A DNA stretch of 64,000 nt from Bacteroidia bacterium Ga0077558 (GTDB lineage: Bacteria > Bacteroidota > Bacteroidia > Chitinophagales > Chitinophagaceae): positions 62,001-126,000 of the forward strand of contig LNFJ01000004.1 in assembly GCA_001464625.1 (NCBI GenBank), given 5' to 3'. This document shows positions 17,625 through 27,249 of the stretch, piece after piece. The notes under the pieces are model-generated. The model was not told the origin of the DNA, did not search any database, and saw nothing but the letters and a program-made list of their open reading frames with translations. The translations under genes were made by a program, and so were the position numbers. Each line of letters opens with the position of its first letter. Positions within the stretch are counted from its first letter, which is position 1.

Positions 17625-18440
17625 ATGAATAATTTTGCACTCATAAGACAATTTTACAAACCTGTTCAACCAACTACTAAGTTTTGGCTGGATGACGTAA
17701 CCTATACTGAGTTCTGTCCAGCCAAGGAACTTCAAGATTATATTTTCTGTTATTGGCAGCTTAAAACCTCTTACAAATTATCAGAACCCTTTACATATAG
17801 AGTTGTACCAGACGGATGTATTGATATATTCTTTGAACTCTCCAAACCGCATGAAACCTTCATAATGGGTTTATGTAAAAGTTATGAAGAATTTTCATTG
17901 CCAGAATCATTTAACTACATAGGTATTCGTTTTTTTCCTTCCATATTTCCTCATATATATGATATTGATGCTTCGTATTTGTATGGTCGGTTTCTTGACT
18001 TAAAACCAGTGGCGCCGGCAATATCTGATTTCATTGCGGGAAATATCTGTGCTGTTCTACCTATAAATGAAATCAAAACCAGATTAGACGATTACTTCAG
18101 TCCTATTCTTACTAAAAAGAAAACAGTTCCTGATAAGCGTTTCTTTGAAGCACTCATAAACATAATTACCAAATCAGGGTCAGTTGCCGTTGAAAGCGAT
18201 TTAACAACCGGGTTATGTCCCCGTCATTTACGAAGATATTTTCAGTATTATATTGGTGATACAGCTAAAGTATTCAGTAAGGTTATTCGTTTCCAGCATA
18301 TCCTCAACGCTAAACCTTCACAACAGAGTCTCAGGAAGAACAAATTATTTTTTAATGCCGGCTATTATGACCAGGCTCATTTCATAAAGGAATTTAAAAG
18401 CCTGTCTGGCCTAACCCCAAGCCAGATATTTACTCATTAA
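17625..18440 (+). CDS. AraC family regulator with DUF6597 domain, copy 1
   Basis: The 271-residue protein has an N-terminal DUF6597-type sensor domain (CPAKELQDYIFCYWQLKT, FTYRVVPDGCIDIFFEL, YIGIRFFPSIFPHI) and a C-terminal AraC DNA-binding domain with LCPRHLRRYFQYYIG and YYDQAHFIKEFKSLSGLTPS. It should act as a transcription activator. It is a paralogue of the protein at 23558-24382, which shares FxxxGYYDQAHFI-EFK. The neighbouring NIPSNAP and VOC genes are possible targets. Confidence 0.88.
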   Translation: MNNFALIRQFYKPVQPTTKFWLDDVTYTEFCPAKELQDYIFCYWQLKTSYKLSEPFTYRVVPDGCIDIFFELSKPHETFIMGLCKSYEEFSLPESFNYIGIRFFPSIFPHIYDIDASYLYGRFLDLKPVAPAISDFIAGNICAVLPINEIKTRLDDYFSPILTKKKTVPDKRFFEALINIITKSGSVAVESDLTTGLCPRHLRRYFQYYIGDTAKVFSKVIRFQHILNAKPSQQSLRKNKLFFNAGYYDQAHFIKEFKSLSGLTPSQIFTH

Positions 18441-18508
18441 TTTAGTCCGAATTTTACAATGTTTTGTTTTATTGAGCTTTTACTTTTGTATTAGCAAAAG
18501 AGACTGAA

Positions 18509-18976
18509 ATGAAATATTCACTTATACGGCTTATCTTATTGCTACAAGCAACAGATTTATTCTCACAAACAGACACTTCATTAAAATCTATAAATAAAAT
18601 GAAACTGAACGCAGGGATTGTAACAGCAAAGCTGGCTGAAACGAAACAATTTTACACAACAGTGCTTAATTTTGGAGTAACGTTTGAAAATGAATTTTAT
18701 CTGTTGATGCATACTCCCAACAAAGAATCGGAGATTAGTTTTTTATTGCCAAATCATCCTAGTCAGCAACCTTTATTTCACAAGCCATTTAAAGGTGAGG
18801 GTATGTATTTAACGCTTGAAGTAGATGACGTAGATACAATCTATACAGAAATAAAAAAGAAAGGTATTAATATAAAAATTGAGATTCGTAATGAACCGTG
18901 GGGGGACCGGCACTTTGCCATTGAAGACCCAAATGGTATTGGAATAGATATTGTAAAATATACACCCCATCAGTAA
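18509..18976 (+). CDS. VOC/glyoxalase-fold protein with signal peptide
   Basis: The 155-residue protein starts with a signal-like stretch (LIRLILLLQATDLFSQ) and then a single VOC module: LNAGIVTAKLAETKQFYTTV, LTLEVDDVDTIYTEIKKKG and the closing EDPNGIGIDIVKY. VOC proteins bind a metal and act on small electrophiles or bind antibiotics. A secreted VOC protein is less common; translation from the inner ATG before KLNAGIV (18600) would give a cytoplasmic form. Confidence 0.8.
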   Translation: MKYSLIRLILLLQATDLFSQTDTSLKSINKMKLNAGIVTAKLAETKQFYTTVLNFGVTFENEFYLLMHTPNKESEISFLLPNHPSQQPLFHKPFKGEGMYLTLEVDDVDTIYTEIKKKGINIKIEIRNEPWGDRHFAIEDPNGIGIDIVKYTPHQ

Positions 18977-19133
18977 TTGGCCTGAACAAGCAACATAATT
19001 AATCACACAAGAGACTTGAGGGTAAATTAAGGCTATACAAGCACAAATAAGGCAAAGGCCACAAACAAATAGACTTAATTACACAATTAACAGCCAATGA
19101 AACGCAGGAGTAAAAAATCAAACTATTCAGAAT

Positions 19134-19538
19134 ATGAAAATAAGAACTACAGTTGTTTGCTTACCTGTTCGAAATATTGAGAAAACCTTAGAATTTTACA
19201 AAGTTGCACTCAATTTTTCCAATGCAGCAATAGAAGAAGGAATAATTGTAATCGAAATTCCGAACCTTTCTTTATTTCTAATGGAAAAAAATATTTTTGA
19301 GACCTATAGTAAAAAAGCCGGACGAGAAGCACAGTTTCCAAATGAAAAAGCCGGATTAGTTATCAGTTGTGCAATGGAGTCAAAAGAATCAATAGACACT
19401 GTGTTAGAAAGTGTACCAAAACATGGCGGCTCTGTGCCAGATAAAGCCACTCTTAGTGAACAGTCAGGCGGATACATCGGGTATTTTTCTGACCCTGATG
19501 GCTACTTATGGGAGATTGTATATCCGATGCAACAGTAA
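19134..19538 (+). CDS. VOC family protein
   Basis: The 134-residue protein shows CLPVRNIEKTLEFYKVALNF, an inner half KAGLVISCAMESKESIDTVL and the conserved end GYIGYFSDPDGYLWEIVYPM. These are the two beta-alpha-beta-beta-beta halves of a VOC module with a metal-ligand glutamate in WEIV. Substrate unknown. It stands alone, with 157 bp upstream and 141 bp downstream that show no gene. Confidence 0.88.
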   Translation: MKIRTTVVCLPVRNIEKTLEFYKVALNFSNAAIEEGIIVIEIPNLSLFLMEKNIFETYSKKAGREAQFPNEKAGLVISCAMESKESIDTVLESVPKHGGSVPDKATLSEQSGGYIGYFSDPDGYLWEIVYPMQQ

Positions 19539-19679
19539 TGGATAAAAGCGAATACCCAGAAAGTGGAATCAGAACAACTATAAAATTCAGATTCAACCTT
19601 AGGCATTTGAAAAAAATGAGCAGTTAACTACGGTTTCCCGTCTTATGATTCAACCTTCGATTATCAGAATAATTTAAAA

Positions 19680-20483
19680 ATGAAAATATCTATTATACTT
19701 ATTGGGATATTGATTTTAGCATGTGGTAATATTTTTGGCCAAAAAAATGAGCCTGACATAAAAGAAGTATATGTATGCAGTCCGTGTGGTGGCAGTTGTG
19801 ATACGCTGGCTTTTTCGAAACCCGGAAAGTGCCCTCATTGTGCGATGCCTTTAGTAAAATCAACGAGTCAGAGAACTGGAAATGGCATAGAAAAACTTTC
19901 GATTTGTTTTTATCTACAAGACAATGTCGAGATATTAGACTTTGCAGGACCTCTAGAAGTTTTTAGTATGGCAGGGTTTAATGTCTTTATAGTTTCAAAA
20001 ACTAAGGATAAAATAGTTTCACAAGGAAGTTTATCAATAATACCGGACTATAGCATTGAAAATGCACCGGAATCAGATGTTATGGTTTTTTTCGGCGGAG
20101 CGCATAGTAAACCAGCAAACGATACTTCGGTAATCAAATGGATACAATCTCGAAAGGGAAAAACCAAGTACTATATTTCTGTTTGTACAGGAGCATTTAT
20201 TTTAGGGAAAGCGGGAATTTTAGACAACCTTACTGCAACGACATATCATACCCGCATATCTGAGTTGCAAAAAGCATTACCGAAAACAAATGTTATAGCC
20301 GATGTTCGCTTTGTTGACAACGGAAGTGTTATTACAACGGCGGGAATTTCAGCGGGAATAGACGGGGCATTACATTTTATTTCAAAAATAAAAGGGGCAG
20401 AGTTTGCAAAAACAATTGCCGAGAATATTGAATATGACAATTGGAAACCTAATAATGGGCTAATACTAAGTAAGAAGCCATAA
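19680..20483 (+). CDS. DJ-1/PfpI-type protein fused to a heavy-metal-binding domain
   Basis: The 267-residue protein has a signal peptide (ILIGILILACGNIFGQ, possibly a lipobox LACG), a short cysteine-rich domain (YVCSPCGGSCDTLAF and KCPHCAMPL, about residues 30-62) of the type seen in copper/lead-binding YHS-like proteins, and a DJ-1/PfpI domain with the nucleophile C169 in YISVCTGAFILGKAG. The GlxA-like part lacks an AraC HTH. The fusion suggests a secreted metal- or thiol-sensitive glutaminase-like enzyme; its function is not established. Confidence 0.82.
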   Translation: MKISIILIGILILACGNIFGQKNEPDIKEVYVCSPCGGSCDTLAFSKPGKCPHCAMPLVKSTSQRTGNGIEKLSICFYLQDNVEILDFAGPLEVFSMAGFNVFIVSKTKDKIVSQGSLSIIPDYSIENAPESDVMVFFGGAHSKPANDTSVIKWIQSRKGKTKYYISVCTGAFILGKAGILDNLTATTYHTRISELQKALPKTNVIADVRFVDNGSVITTAGISAGIDGALHFISKIKGAEFAKTIAENIEYDNWKPNNGLILSKKP

Positions 20484-20619
20484 AAGGAATTATGATTTAA
20501 TTTTAGTTTAGCAGCGAACCTTCCCGTCTTTTTAATTTGCAAACTTGGTTGTTGTGGTTAATAGCAGGTTTGCACTTACGCTAACCATCACTGAGTTTAC
20601 AAATTAATTTGTTTTGATA

Positions 20620-21015
20620 ATGAAAGATAATGCTAATGAATTACAAATTGAAACCCTGGTTCATAGCTGGGCCAGTGCAGTTCGTAAAAGAGACATTGAG
20701 AAGATTATAGCCAATCACTCTGGAGATATAATAATGTTTGATGTGCCGGAACCATTTCAATCCATTGGTATAGAAGCATACAAAGATACCTGGAGAGCTT
20801 TTTTTGAATTTACTGAACCCGGCGTTTTTGATATTCAGGACTTAAAAATATTTGCTGATGATAAAATTGCGTTCTGTATAGCAACGATGAAATGTTCTGA
20901 AAAAAATAATTCCGGAAACTTTAAATCTTTAAAATTCAGATTAACTATAGGTCTGATTAAAACAGGTAACCACTGGACAATTGTTCATGAGCATCACTCG
21001 GTACCTGCAACATAA
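20620..21015 (+). CDS. SnoaL-like/YybH-type nuclear transport factor 2 fold protein
   Basis: From the ATG at 20620 the product is about 131 residues with LVHSWASAVRKRDIEKIIAN, DIIMFDVPEPFQSIGIEAY and a C-terminal SLKFRLTIGLIKTGNHWTIV, HEHHSVP. This is the SnoaL_3/YybH-type cone fold, found in ketosteroid isomerases and limonene epoxide hydrolases, often without known substrate. A TTG at 20614 would add two residues. It converges on the serine hydrolase gene. Confidence 0.85.
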   Translation: MKDNANELQIETLVHSWASAVRKRDIEKIIANHSGDIIMFDVPEPFQSIGIEAYKDTWRAFFEFTEPGVFDIQDLKIFADDKIAFCIATMKCSEKNNSGNFKSLKFRLTIGLIKTGNHWTIVHEHHSVPAT

Positions 21016-21076
21016 ATAATCAGAATGCGATAAAGGTGAGTATCTGTATGTAAACTAAATAATTAGTCCGCCGATT

Positions 21077-22129
21077 CTATTCTATAAACAATAGTCTGGC
21101 TAATGATTGAGCTAGCGGCGCAAGGTCTGATGGTTCGGAATTTGCTAAAATCACAATGGCCGTTTTCTCACTAGGAAATCGGTAATATATTGTACGGAAC
21201 CCATTTAAACTCCCGGCATGAAAAACCAATATTTTGTTTCTATAAGTGCACACATTCCAGCCATAACCATAGAATACCGGTGAACCTTCAACAAATGGCA
21301 AATTTGTTTTTTCAGTATCGCTGTACATAAGTTGCCAGTTAGCTTTCGATAAGAGTTGATTATTCTGTATCAACATTTCCCATTTCAACATATCTGTAAT
21401 TGTTGATTGAAAGGCACCGCTGGGTCGTAAAGCAATATAATTTTCCTCATTTAAAATACTATCCCGGCCGTACAATATATACCCATCTGCCCGTTCGGGT
21501 ATTATTGCACTCAATGATATGGCTTGTGTATTAGAAAGCCCTTGCTTCAAAAAAATATCTTCCCGCATAAATTGCTGGTAAGGTTTTCCGCTTATTTGCC
21601 TGATGATATCAGCCAGCATAATATAACCAAGATTGCAATACTGCCATTTTGTGCCAGGTGCAAAGCGAAGTGTGTCCTTATAAGAAGCAGTTATTAAGAA
21701 AGAGTCAGATTGTATTTTCATAGGTTGAAAAGCAGGAGACTCCCGTTGCAGTCCGGATGTATGATTTAATAAATGCCGGATGATAATCTTATTCCATATA
21801 GCAGGGGCACCAGAAAAAAATTTAGTTATTGAATCAGTCAGCTTTAATTTATCTTCTTGTACCAGTTTTATTATACATGCAGCAATCATTTGCTTGCTTA
21901 TTGAAGCCAGTTTAAACACAGTTTTTTCAGTAACGGGGACAAGGTGTTCAAGGTTTGAATAACCGTAACCTTTCATTTTAATTATTCTTCCTTCTTTTAT
22001 AATTCCAACTGCCACTCCAACGATTCGCTGTTGTTTCATGTATTTTCCGATAGTATAATCAATGCTATCTTGTTGACTATACGCAGCTAATGAAATGGTA
22101 AAAAATAAAAAGAAAGCAAGAAATTTCAC
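21077..22129 (-). CDS. Class C beta-lactamase-like serine hydrolase
   Basis: The 350-residue protein has a signal peptide (LAFFLFFTISLAAYSQ), the nucleophile motif FKLASISKQMIAACI (S-x-x-K), the tyrosine motif YCNLGY (Y-x-N) and HAGSLNGF (HxG replacing KTG). This is the Beta-lactamase Pfam fold as in esterase EstB and D-aminopeptidases, so resistance to penicillins should not be assumed. It is exported and acts in the periplasm. The amidohydrolase gene ends 92 bp upstream on the same strand. Confidence 0.9.
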   Translation of the reverse strand: MKFLAFFLFFTISLAAYSQQDSIDYTIGKYMKQQRIVGVAVGIIKEGRIIKMKGYGYSNLEHLVPVTEKTVFKLASISKQMIAACIIKLVQEDKLKLTDSITKFFSGAPAIWNKIIIRHLLNHTSGLQRESPAFQPMKIQSDSFLITASYKDTLRFAPGTKWQYCNLGYIMLADIIRQISGKPYQQFMREDIFLKQGLSNTQAISLSAIIPERADGYILYGRDSILNEENYIALRPSGAFQSTITDMLKWEMLIQNNQLLSKANWQLMYSDTEKTNLPFVEGSPVFYGYGWNVCTYRNKILVFHAGSLNGFRTIYYRFPSEKTAIVILANSEPSDLAPLAQSLARLLFIE

Positions 22130-22221
22130 TCGTTTAAAAATTTATTGAAATTGTTTTCGGGTATTCTGTCATTTAGAATAGTAAAAGCCGGGGTATTCTT
22201 CCTGCTCATCAAAACCAGAAC

Positions 22222-23493
22222 TTATTGCTTCTTATAGATGATTTTCCCCTTCCGTATAGTGTATACTACATCAGTCAATGCTTTAATGTCTGATTCAGGA
22301 TTTCCGGAAAAAATAACCAGGTCTGCATTCATACCTTTTGCAACTTTCCCGGTTTGATTTGATTGGCCAAATTTTTCAGCCGGTATTGTAGTCATGCTAG
22401 CTAAAATCTGTCTGAAACTCATTCCAGCCTGCTGCATGCAAATATATTCATCAACAGGGTTAAAGTCATTCATAAACCCAATATCGGTTCCAAATAATAT
22501 TTTACCTCCCGCTGCATGAAAAGCCCTTGTTTGTTCAATCGCAACCGCTGTAAACTTATCAATCCTATCCTGCGATTGTTTATCATTTTGCAGGCTCCAT
22601 TTCCAAAGTTTTAAAGTAGGTATTACATATACATTATTGGCAAGCATTTGTTTTATTATAACACTATCCCAGGTTTTTCCGCCATCTGGGGTAGTATGTG
22701 CTATAATATCAACACCAGATTTAATGGCAACTTGCAAACCACCATTAACTGATGGATGAGCAAATACCGGTTTTTTCTTTTCATGTGCAGCTTTGGTTAC
22801 TGCATTTGCAAAATTCTCCGGCATCAGCACTTCATCTTTTCCTCTTTCAACAGGAGAAGCAGCGAACATTTTAATTCCATCCACACCAGAGTTGAGAAAC
22901 TGGGTAACAATGCCGGTAGCCATACCTGTACTATTCAACTCCGGCAAAGTAATACCAACACTCTTCAAATAAAAAGGAGTGCCATTTGGGGGAGCAAGTG
23001 GTGCGCCGGTAGTGAAAATAAACGGACCTGATACCGACCCATTTTCAATTCGCTGTTTAATGGCCAAAGTATTTTCCGGAAACGAACCAATATCAAAAGC
23101 ATAAGTTACCCCATACATCGTTAAGAACTGCTTGAGGTAGTCGGCTAATTCTTTATCGGCCATCTCTTTTGAATTAGAAACTTTTCGGTCTGTGAAATGT
23201 ACATGGCTGTTCCAGAACCCTGCTGTAATTGTTAAGCCTTTGCAATTGATGACCTCAGCTCCTTTCGGAATTTTAATTTTCTTTCTTTTTCCAACAGCAG
23301 TTATCTTCTCATCCTCTATAATTACTGTACCATCCTTAATTACAGCATCAACTGGTGATTGATAAATAGTAGCATGGGTAAATGCAATAATTTTCTTATT
23401 AATTTCTTTCTTTTGCTGGGCTAATGCAGGGTGACTTAGAAAAAAGTTAATTATGAAGAGTATAATAGGATGACCAGCTTTACTTATTCGCAT
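22222..23493 (-). CDS. Secreted metal-dependent amidohydrolase
   Basis: The 423-residue TIM-barrel protein has a signal peptide, the first metal motif WNSHVHFTDR (H-x-H), further histidines at VFAHPSVNGG and IIAHTTPDGG, and the late aspartate in KILFGTDIGFMN. The C-terminal end KGMNADLVIFSGNPESDI is the usual beta-sandwich closing segment. The imidazolonepropionase/prolidase-like subgroup is the best fit, acting on C-N bonds of cyclic amides or dipeptides. The substrate is unknown. Confidence 0.88.
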   Translation of the reverse strand: MRISKAGHPIILFIINFFLSHPALAQQKKEINKKIIAFTHATIYQSPVDAVIKDGTVIIEDEKITAVGKRKKIKIPKGAEVINCKGLTITAGFWNSHVHFTDRKVSNSKEMADKELADYLKQFLTMYGVTYAFDIGSFPENTLAIKQRIENGSVSGPFIFTTGAPLAPPNGTPFYLKSVGITLPELNSTGMATGIVTQFLNSGVDGIKMFAASPVERGKDEVLMPENFANAVTKAAHEKKKPVFAHPSVNGGLQVAIKSGVDIIAHTTPDGGKTWDSVIIKQMLANNVYVIPTLKLWKWSLQNDKQSQDRIDKFTAVAIEQTRAFHAAGGKILFGTDIGFMNDFNPVDEYICMQQAGMSFRQILASMTTIPAEKFGQSNQTGKVAKGMNADLVIFSGNPESDIKALTDVVYTIRKGKIIYKKQ

Positions 23494-23557
23494 AGAATTA
23501 TAAATATGATAGTGAGATGTAAAATTAGGAAAGCCTGGGTAAGCTAAATTGTACGTT

Positions 23558-24382
23558 TTAGACAGTAGCAGACTGAGCCAGTAGCTTTAAAAATCTGGTT
23601 GGATTTGCTTCAAGGTTTGATGGAGTGATTCCGCTGAATTTTTTGAACTCCCGTATAAAATGAGCCTGGTCGTAGTAGCCACATTCAATACCTACATGTG
23701 TAAGAGAAGGCATATTTTTCTGTGCCATCTGGAGTGATTTATAAAAACGATTTACACTTGAGAATGTTTTAGGAGAGTAACCCGAATACTGCAAAAAATT
23801 TCTTTCTAGTTTTTTATAATACATTCCGCTTACATCACAAATTTTACTTATGCTTTCAGGTTGCTCACTTTTAATAAATGAAATAAGCTGTAAAGTGTGC
23901 TTAAATGAAATGTCGGGGTTGCAAAATTGCTGAAACAATATATTTTCAATAAAACTAATTTTTGCATCTGCAGATAATTTGCTTTGCATTTGTGATAACC
24001 AATTATCGTACTCCCTGCCAATAATGTACTGTTGGACAGTAAATATATTTCTTACTTCATGAACGGGTATTTTAATAAACGGAGCCAAGCCACCAGCCTT
24101 GAACCGCACACCAAATACATTGATATTGCCGGTAAACGTAAGGAAATAGAACCGGTCTCTTGGTCCCAGCAATAAAGCTCCCGTAAATATTTGAGTGTCT
24201 TTTATGTTTTCAGGGTCATGCCAATGTAAAGGGTCACCAAAATTAAAAAGTAATTCAGCCCTTCCACCCGGAGCTATCAGTTCTTTCTCGCTAAAATCAT
24301 TACAATGGGAGTTCAAGGTCCAGTAACATTCTATGAATGAAGTAAACTGCTGCGAGGGTTGATATTCTTTGTAATCAATCAT
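23558..24382 (-). CDS. AraC family regulator with DUF6597 domain, copy 2
   Basis: The 274-residue protein has an N-terminal DUF6597 region (QQFTSFIECYWTLNS, LIAPGGRAELLFNFG, FGVRFKAGGLAPF) and a C-terminal AraC HTH (SISKICDVSGMYYKKLERNF, then GYYDQAHFIREFKKFSGITP). Its start overlaps the end of the hydrolase gene by 8 bp, so the regulator and hydrolase are translationally coupled. It is paralogous to 17625-18440. Confidence 0.9.
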   Translation of the reverse strand: MIDYKEYQPSQQFTSFIECYWTLNSHCNDFSEKELIAPGGRAELLFNFGDPLHWHDPENIKDTQIFTGALLLGPRDRFYFLTFTGNINVFGVRFKAGGLAPFIKIPVHEVRNIFTVQQYIIGREYDNWLSQMQSKLSADAKISFIENILFQQFCNPDISFKHTLQLISFIKSEQPESISKICDVSGMYYKKLERNFLQYSGYSPKTFSSVNRFYKSLQMAQKNMPSLTHVGIECGYYDQAHFIREFKKFSGITPSNLEANPTRFLKLLAQSATV

Positions 24383-25238
24383 TATCAGGTTTAAAAAGAT
24401 TTAATTTCAGAAAATCAATAGCCTTATCAATCAACACTGTTGTTTCATCTGATTTTTGAAAAATGTCAAAAGCATGTACACCGTTTTTATAATTGACTAT
24501 TTCAATCGGGTAATTCATTTTTATAGCTTTTGAAATATAACTATCTGTAGCAGCTAATAAATCGGGTTTATCCAAACCACTCCGAACAATTAATTGGGGC
24601 GGAATATATCCTGAAGAATCACCGGGCTGTTTTTCGGCACTGAGAAACCCATAAAATGAAATCATTGCTTTTATCGCACTGTCCTTTTGTTGAGCAAAAA
24701 AGTCAAAGTGCTGCCCGCCAAATGAAAACAGCCATAAGCTAATTGAGGTTGGGTTTACTTGATATTGCTTTGCATTTATCTTAATAAAATCAATTGCCGC
24801 CAATATATCTTTTCTTGATTGTTCAATGTCTTTATTATCAAACATCCGATGGTTGATGACCACTGCAATGACACCCTTTGAAGCAATCAGCTTTCCATAA
24901 TCAGTGTACACTTTCCAGTCTTTAGGCTTAACAGCAATCTCTGGTGAAACAGGCCCGCCATGTATTAGTATCACAACAGGTGTTGGAGAATTTGCCTTAC
25001 TGGGCTGGTATATATCCAGCGTTGTAAATTCATTCCTATCTTTTTGATAATTGATTTCCCTAACAACTTTCACATTTACTGTATCAGCTGGCAAATTGTA
25101 TTGAAGCCCTGCTTCCCAAATGGGAGAACGTTTTTGTTGTGCCTGAATTGTTAAGTTAATGCTGGTTATGCAAAAAAGCAAACCTATACAGGTAACTCTA
25201 TTAAAGCAATTAATACATAGATTTTTAAACCTGCTCAT
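24375..25238 (-). CDS. Secreted alpha/beta hydrolase (BD-FAE/esterase type)
   Basis: The 287-residue protein has a signal peptide, the oxyanion motif VILIHGGPVSP (H-G-G), a nucleophile region SLWLFSFGGQHFDFF (S in L-x-S-F-G-G) and a late histidine in YKNGVHAFDIF. The HGG motif places it with BD-FAE/hormone-sensitive-lipase-like esterases. It is exported. It precedes an AraC regulator with an 8-bp overlap, so the regulator may control its own operon. Confidence 0.85.
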   Translation of the reverse strand: MSRFKNLCINCFNRVTCIGLLFCITSINLTIQAQQKRSPIWEAGLQYNLPADTVNVKVVREINYQKDRNEFTTLDIYQPSKANSPTPVVILIHGGPVSPEIAVKPKDWKVYTDYGKLIASKGVIAVVINHRMFDNKDIEQSRKDILAAIDFIKINAKQYQVNPTSISLWLFSFGGQHFDFFAQQKDSAIKAMISFYGFLSAEKQPGDSSGYIPPQLIVRSGLDKPDLLAATDSYISKAIKMNYPIEIVNYKNGVHAFDIFQKSDETTVLIDKAIDFLKLNLFKPDND

Positions 25239-25292
25239 ATGGTGAGTTTATTGTTTCCCAATACTGAAATAAAGTTTCATTCAACTTGTCTT

Positions 25293-25814
25293 TCACTTTC
25301 TTTTAAAGTACATATACCAATTCCATTCCCATGTTTTCCCGTCATCTGCTGAGAAAGCCTGTGACCAAACCGGCTCACCGGCTACCGTCGCATCCCATAG
25401 AAACTGTATCAGTATCGGTCTTTCGTTAAAGTTGTCTTTTGCAAAGAAATACCCAATGTTTTTCTCAAATGACCCCACCATCGGGGTATCAATAGTTCCA
25501 TACCTACTATCGGCCCAATAAATTGACCATAGTCTTGTGGCCGGATTAAACAAACGAAAAGCTACACCTTCAAAAGGCTCTCCATTAAAATCTACCATTC
25601 TATGCTGCTCTAAATTACCAATGCCGGTAAGCAACAATTCTAACTTGTGGGTGCCATCTGACTCTATCCAGTCGTTACTTCCTGTTAACCGACTTTTCAG
25701 TTTTTTGTGCCGCACATTAAATTCCCCAATAAGAAAATTAAAATCATTTTTATTGGATGTTGCTGATGGAGTAACAAGCAAGTTACCACTTGAGTCAATT
25801 TGGGCATTATTCAT
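25293..25814 (-). CDS. DUF1579-like hypothetical protein
   Basis: The 173-residue protein has a lipocalin-like run of beta strands: DFNFLIGEFNVRHKKLKSRL, GIGNLEQHRMVDFNGEPFEG, RLFNPATRLWSIYWADSRYG and WSQAFSADDGKTWEWNWYMY. The pattern FxxLxGxWxxxH and Wxx-F-S-x-D-G-x-T-W-E-x-N-W is that of DUF1579/heme-binding-like small beta-barrels. No function is known. It is on the same strand as the hydrolase pair downstream, 54 bp away. Confidence 0.7.
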   Translation of the reverse strand: MNNAQIDSSGNLLVTPSATSNKNDFNFLIGEFNVRHKKLKSRLTGSNDWIESDGTHKLELLLTGIGNLEQHRMVDFNGEPFEGVAFRLFNPATRLWSIYWADSRYGTIDTPMVGSFEKNIGYFFAKDNFNERPILIQFLWDATVAGEPVWSQAFSADDGKTWEWNWYMYFKRK

Positions 25815-25893
25815 CGTATAACATTCTATTTATTTAAAAACGGAAGTATTAATTGCTTCTTGTAAATTCTGAGCGATGCTACTTTTAATCTCC

Positions 25894-27186
25894 CTACAAC
25901 TCCGCAGATTTTGGAACACACAAAGTCAAATTCTCATTACCTGCCTCTGTAACTAAGACATTATCCTCTATCCGCACACCACCAATATGTTTCCATTTTT
26001 CAAGTTCCAGCCAGTCAATTTCTTCTTTGAATTTTTTCTGAACATCGGGACTGTCAAGCAATGCCTGCATAAAATAAATTCCAGGCTCCACTGTTATTAA
26101 ATGCCCTTGCTCCAGTTGTATATCCACCCTCAACCTACTTCCGAAATAGTGTTTAGGTTCAAGGTTTTCTTCCTGCCCGGTATCTCTTACCCTTAGCCCA
26201 ACCAAATGACCCAAACCATGAGGGAAAAAAACGGAGATAACTTCCTTTTCTATCAACCGCTGCATATTACCTCTTAATATTCCAAGGTCATATAATCCTT
26301 CTGTAAGCATGATGGCAGCTTTAGCATGTACATCCCGCCAAAAAGTATCGGCTTTTGTCATTTCAATACATTCAAGTTCTGTTTTTAGTACTAACTGGTA
26401 TAAATCCTTATGCTGAGAAGATATGTTTGCAGTTGAGGGAAATGTTCTTGTTACATCTACACAATAGTCAAAGACATCAGCACCTGCATCCACCAATACA
26501 AATTCTTGTTCCCTGATGATTTTTCGTGTTGGCAAAGCATGTAGAATTGCGGCATTGGTACCGCATCCTATAATAGTATCATACGGAATGGTGTGTGACC
26601 CATGCCTGAAGATTACGGATTCATAAGCTATTTGAATCTCTCTTTCTGACATACCGGGTTTCAATATTCTCTCAATTTCTTTATACCCGAATGCAGCAAT
26701 CTCAGCAATATGCTTAATTAGTTTTATCTCTGCTTCATCTTTTTTTCTCCTGGTTTGGTCAAGCATCGTTCTTAGTTCAAATGCTTTACCTACTATAATA
26801 TCCGATGTTTGCCCTAAGTTATATACAGAAGAAAACTTCTGTTTTTCTAAATAATCTTTAAGGTGATTAATATTGAGGCCGGGTTCAGATACTAATAAAT
26901 CATCTTTCTCTGCTTCCCATATTGCCTGCTCTATTGTAAACTCCTTCTGAAATTCAACCCAACCGGTGTTTTTGTTATACAAAACAATTTCATCCTCTCT
27001 TCGCCTAGCAGTGAGCCAGTAATAAGCAGGGTGTGGAATAAAAGGATAATGCTGGTCTAAACCGCCTGGCTTAGGAACAGGCTCGCCTGAGTAAATTAAT
27101 ACCGCTTCATCATCTCTCAAAATTTCGTTCCATTTGCTCCCGAGTTTCTCTCTCCGCTTCTGAATATCTTTCACTGTAAAAAACAT
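25894..27186 (-). CDS. pepP: Xaa-Pro aminopeptidase (M24B metallopeptidase)
   Basis: From the ATG at 27186 the product is about 430 residues. It has an N-terminal creatinase-like domain (RREKLGSKWNEILRDDEAVL) and a pita-bread catalytic domain with the metal ligands FVLVDAGADVFDYCVDVTRT (D-x10-D), FFPHGLGHLVGL (H), HLITVEPGIYF (E) and HIGGVRIEDNVLVT (E). It releases N-terminal residues next to proline using two Mn or Co ions. An in-frame ATG at 27234 would add 16 residues of no family similarity, so I prefer 27186. Confidence 0.92.
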   Translation of the reverse strand: MFFTVKDIQKRREKLGSKWNEILRDDEAVLIYSGEPVPKPGGLDQHYPFIPHPAYYWLTARRREDEIVLYNKNTGWVEFQKEFTIEQAIWEAEKDDLLVSEPGLNINHLKDYLEKQKFSSVYNLGQTSDIIVGKAFELRTMLDQTRRKKDEAEIKLIKHIAEIAAFGYKEIERILKPGMSEREIQIAYESVIFRHGSHTIPYDTIIGCGTNAAILHALPTRKIIREQEFVLVDAGADVFDYCVDVTRTFPSTANISSQHKDLYQLVLKTELECIEMTKADTFWRDVHAKAAIMLTEGLYDLGILRGNMQRLIEKEVISVFFPHGLGHLVGLRVRDTGQEENLEPKHYFGSRLRVDIQLEQGHLITVEPGIYFMQALLDSPDVQKKFKEEIDWLELEKWKHIGGVRIEDNVLVTEAGNENLTLCVPKSAEL

Positions 27187-27249
27187 AGTAATTGCTGAAT
27201 TTAATTTATAACACGGTTCCGGTTCTGCGAGCACTATACTTTAATGTCG

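Noticed and set aside
21077..22129. Penicillin-resistance beta-lactamase
   Set aside because: SxxK and YxN are present but the third motif is HAG, as in esterases and D-aminopeptidases; resistance cannot be claimed.
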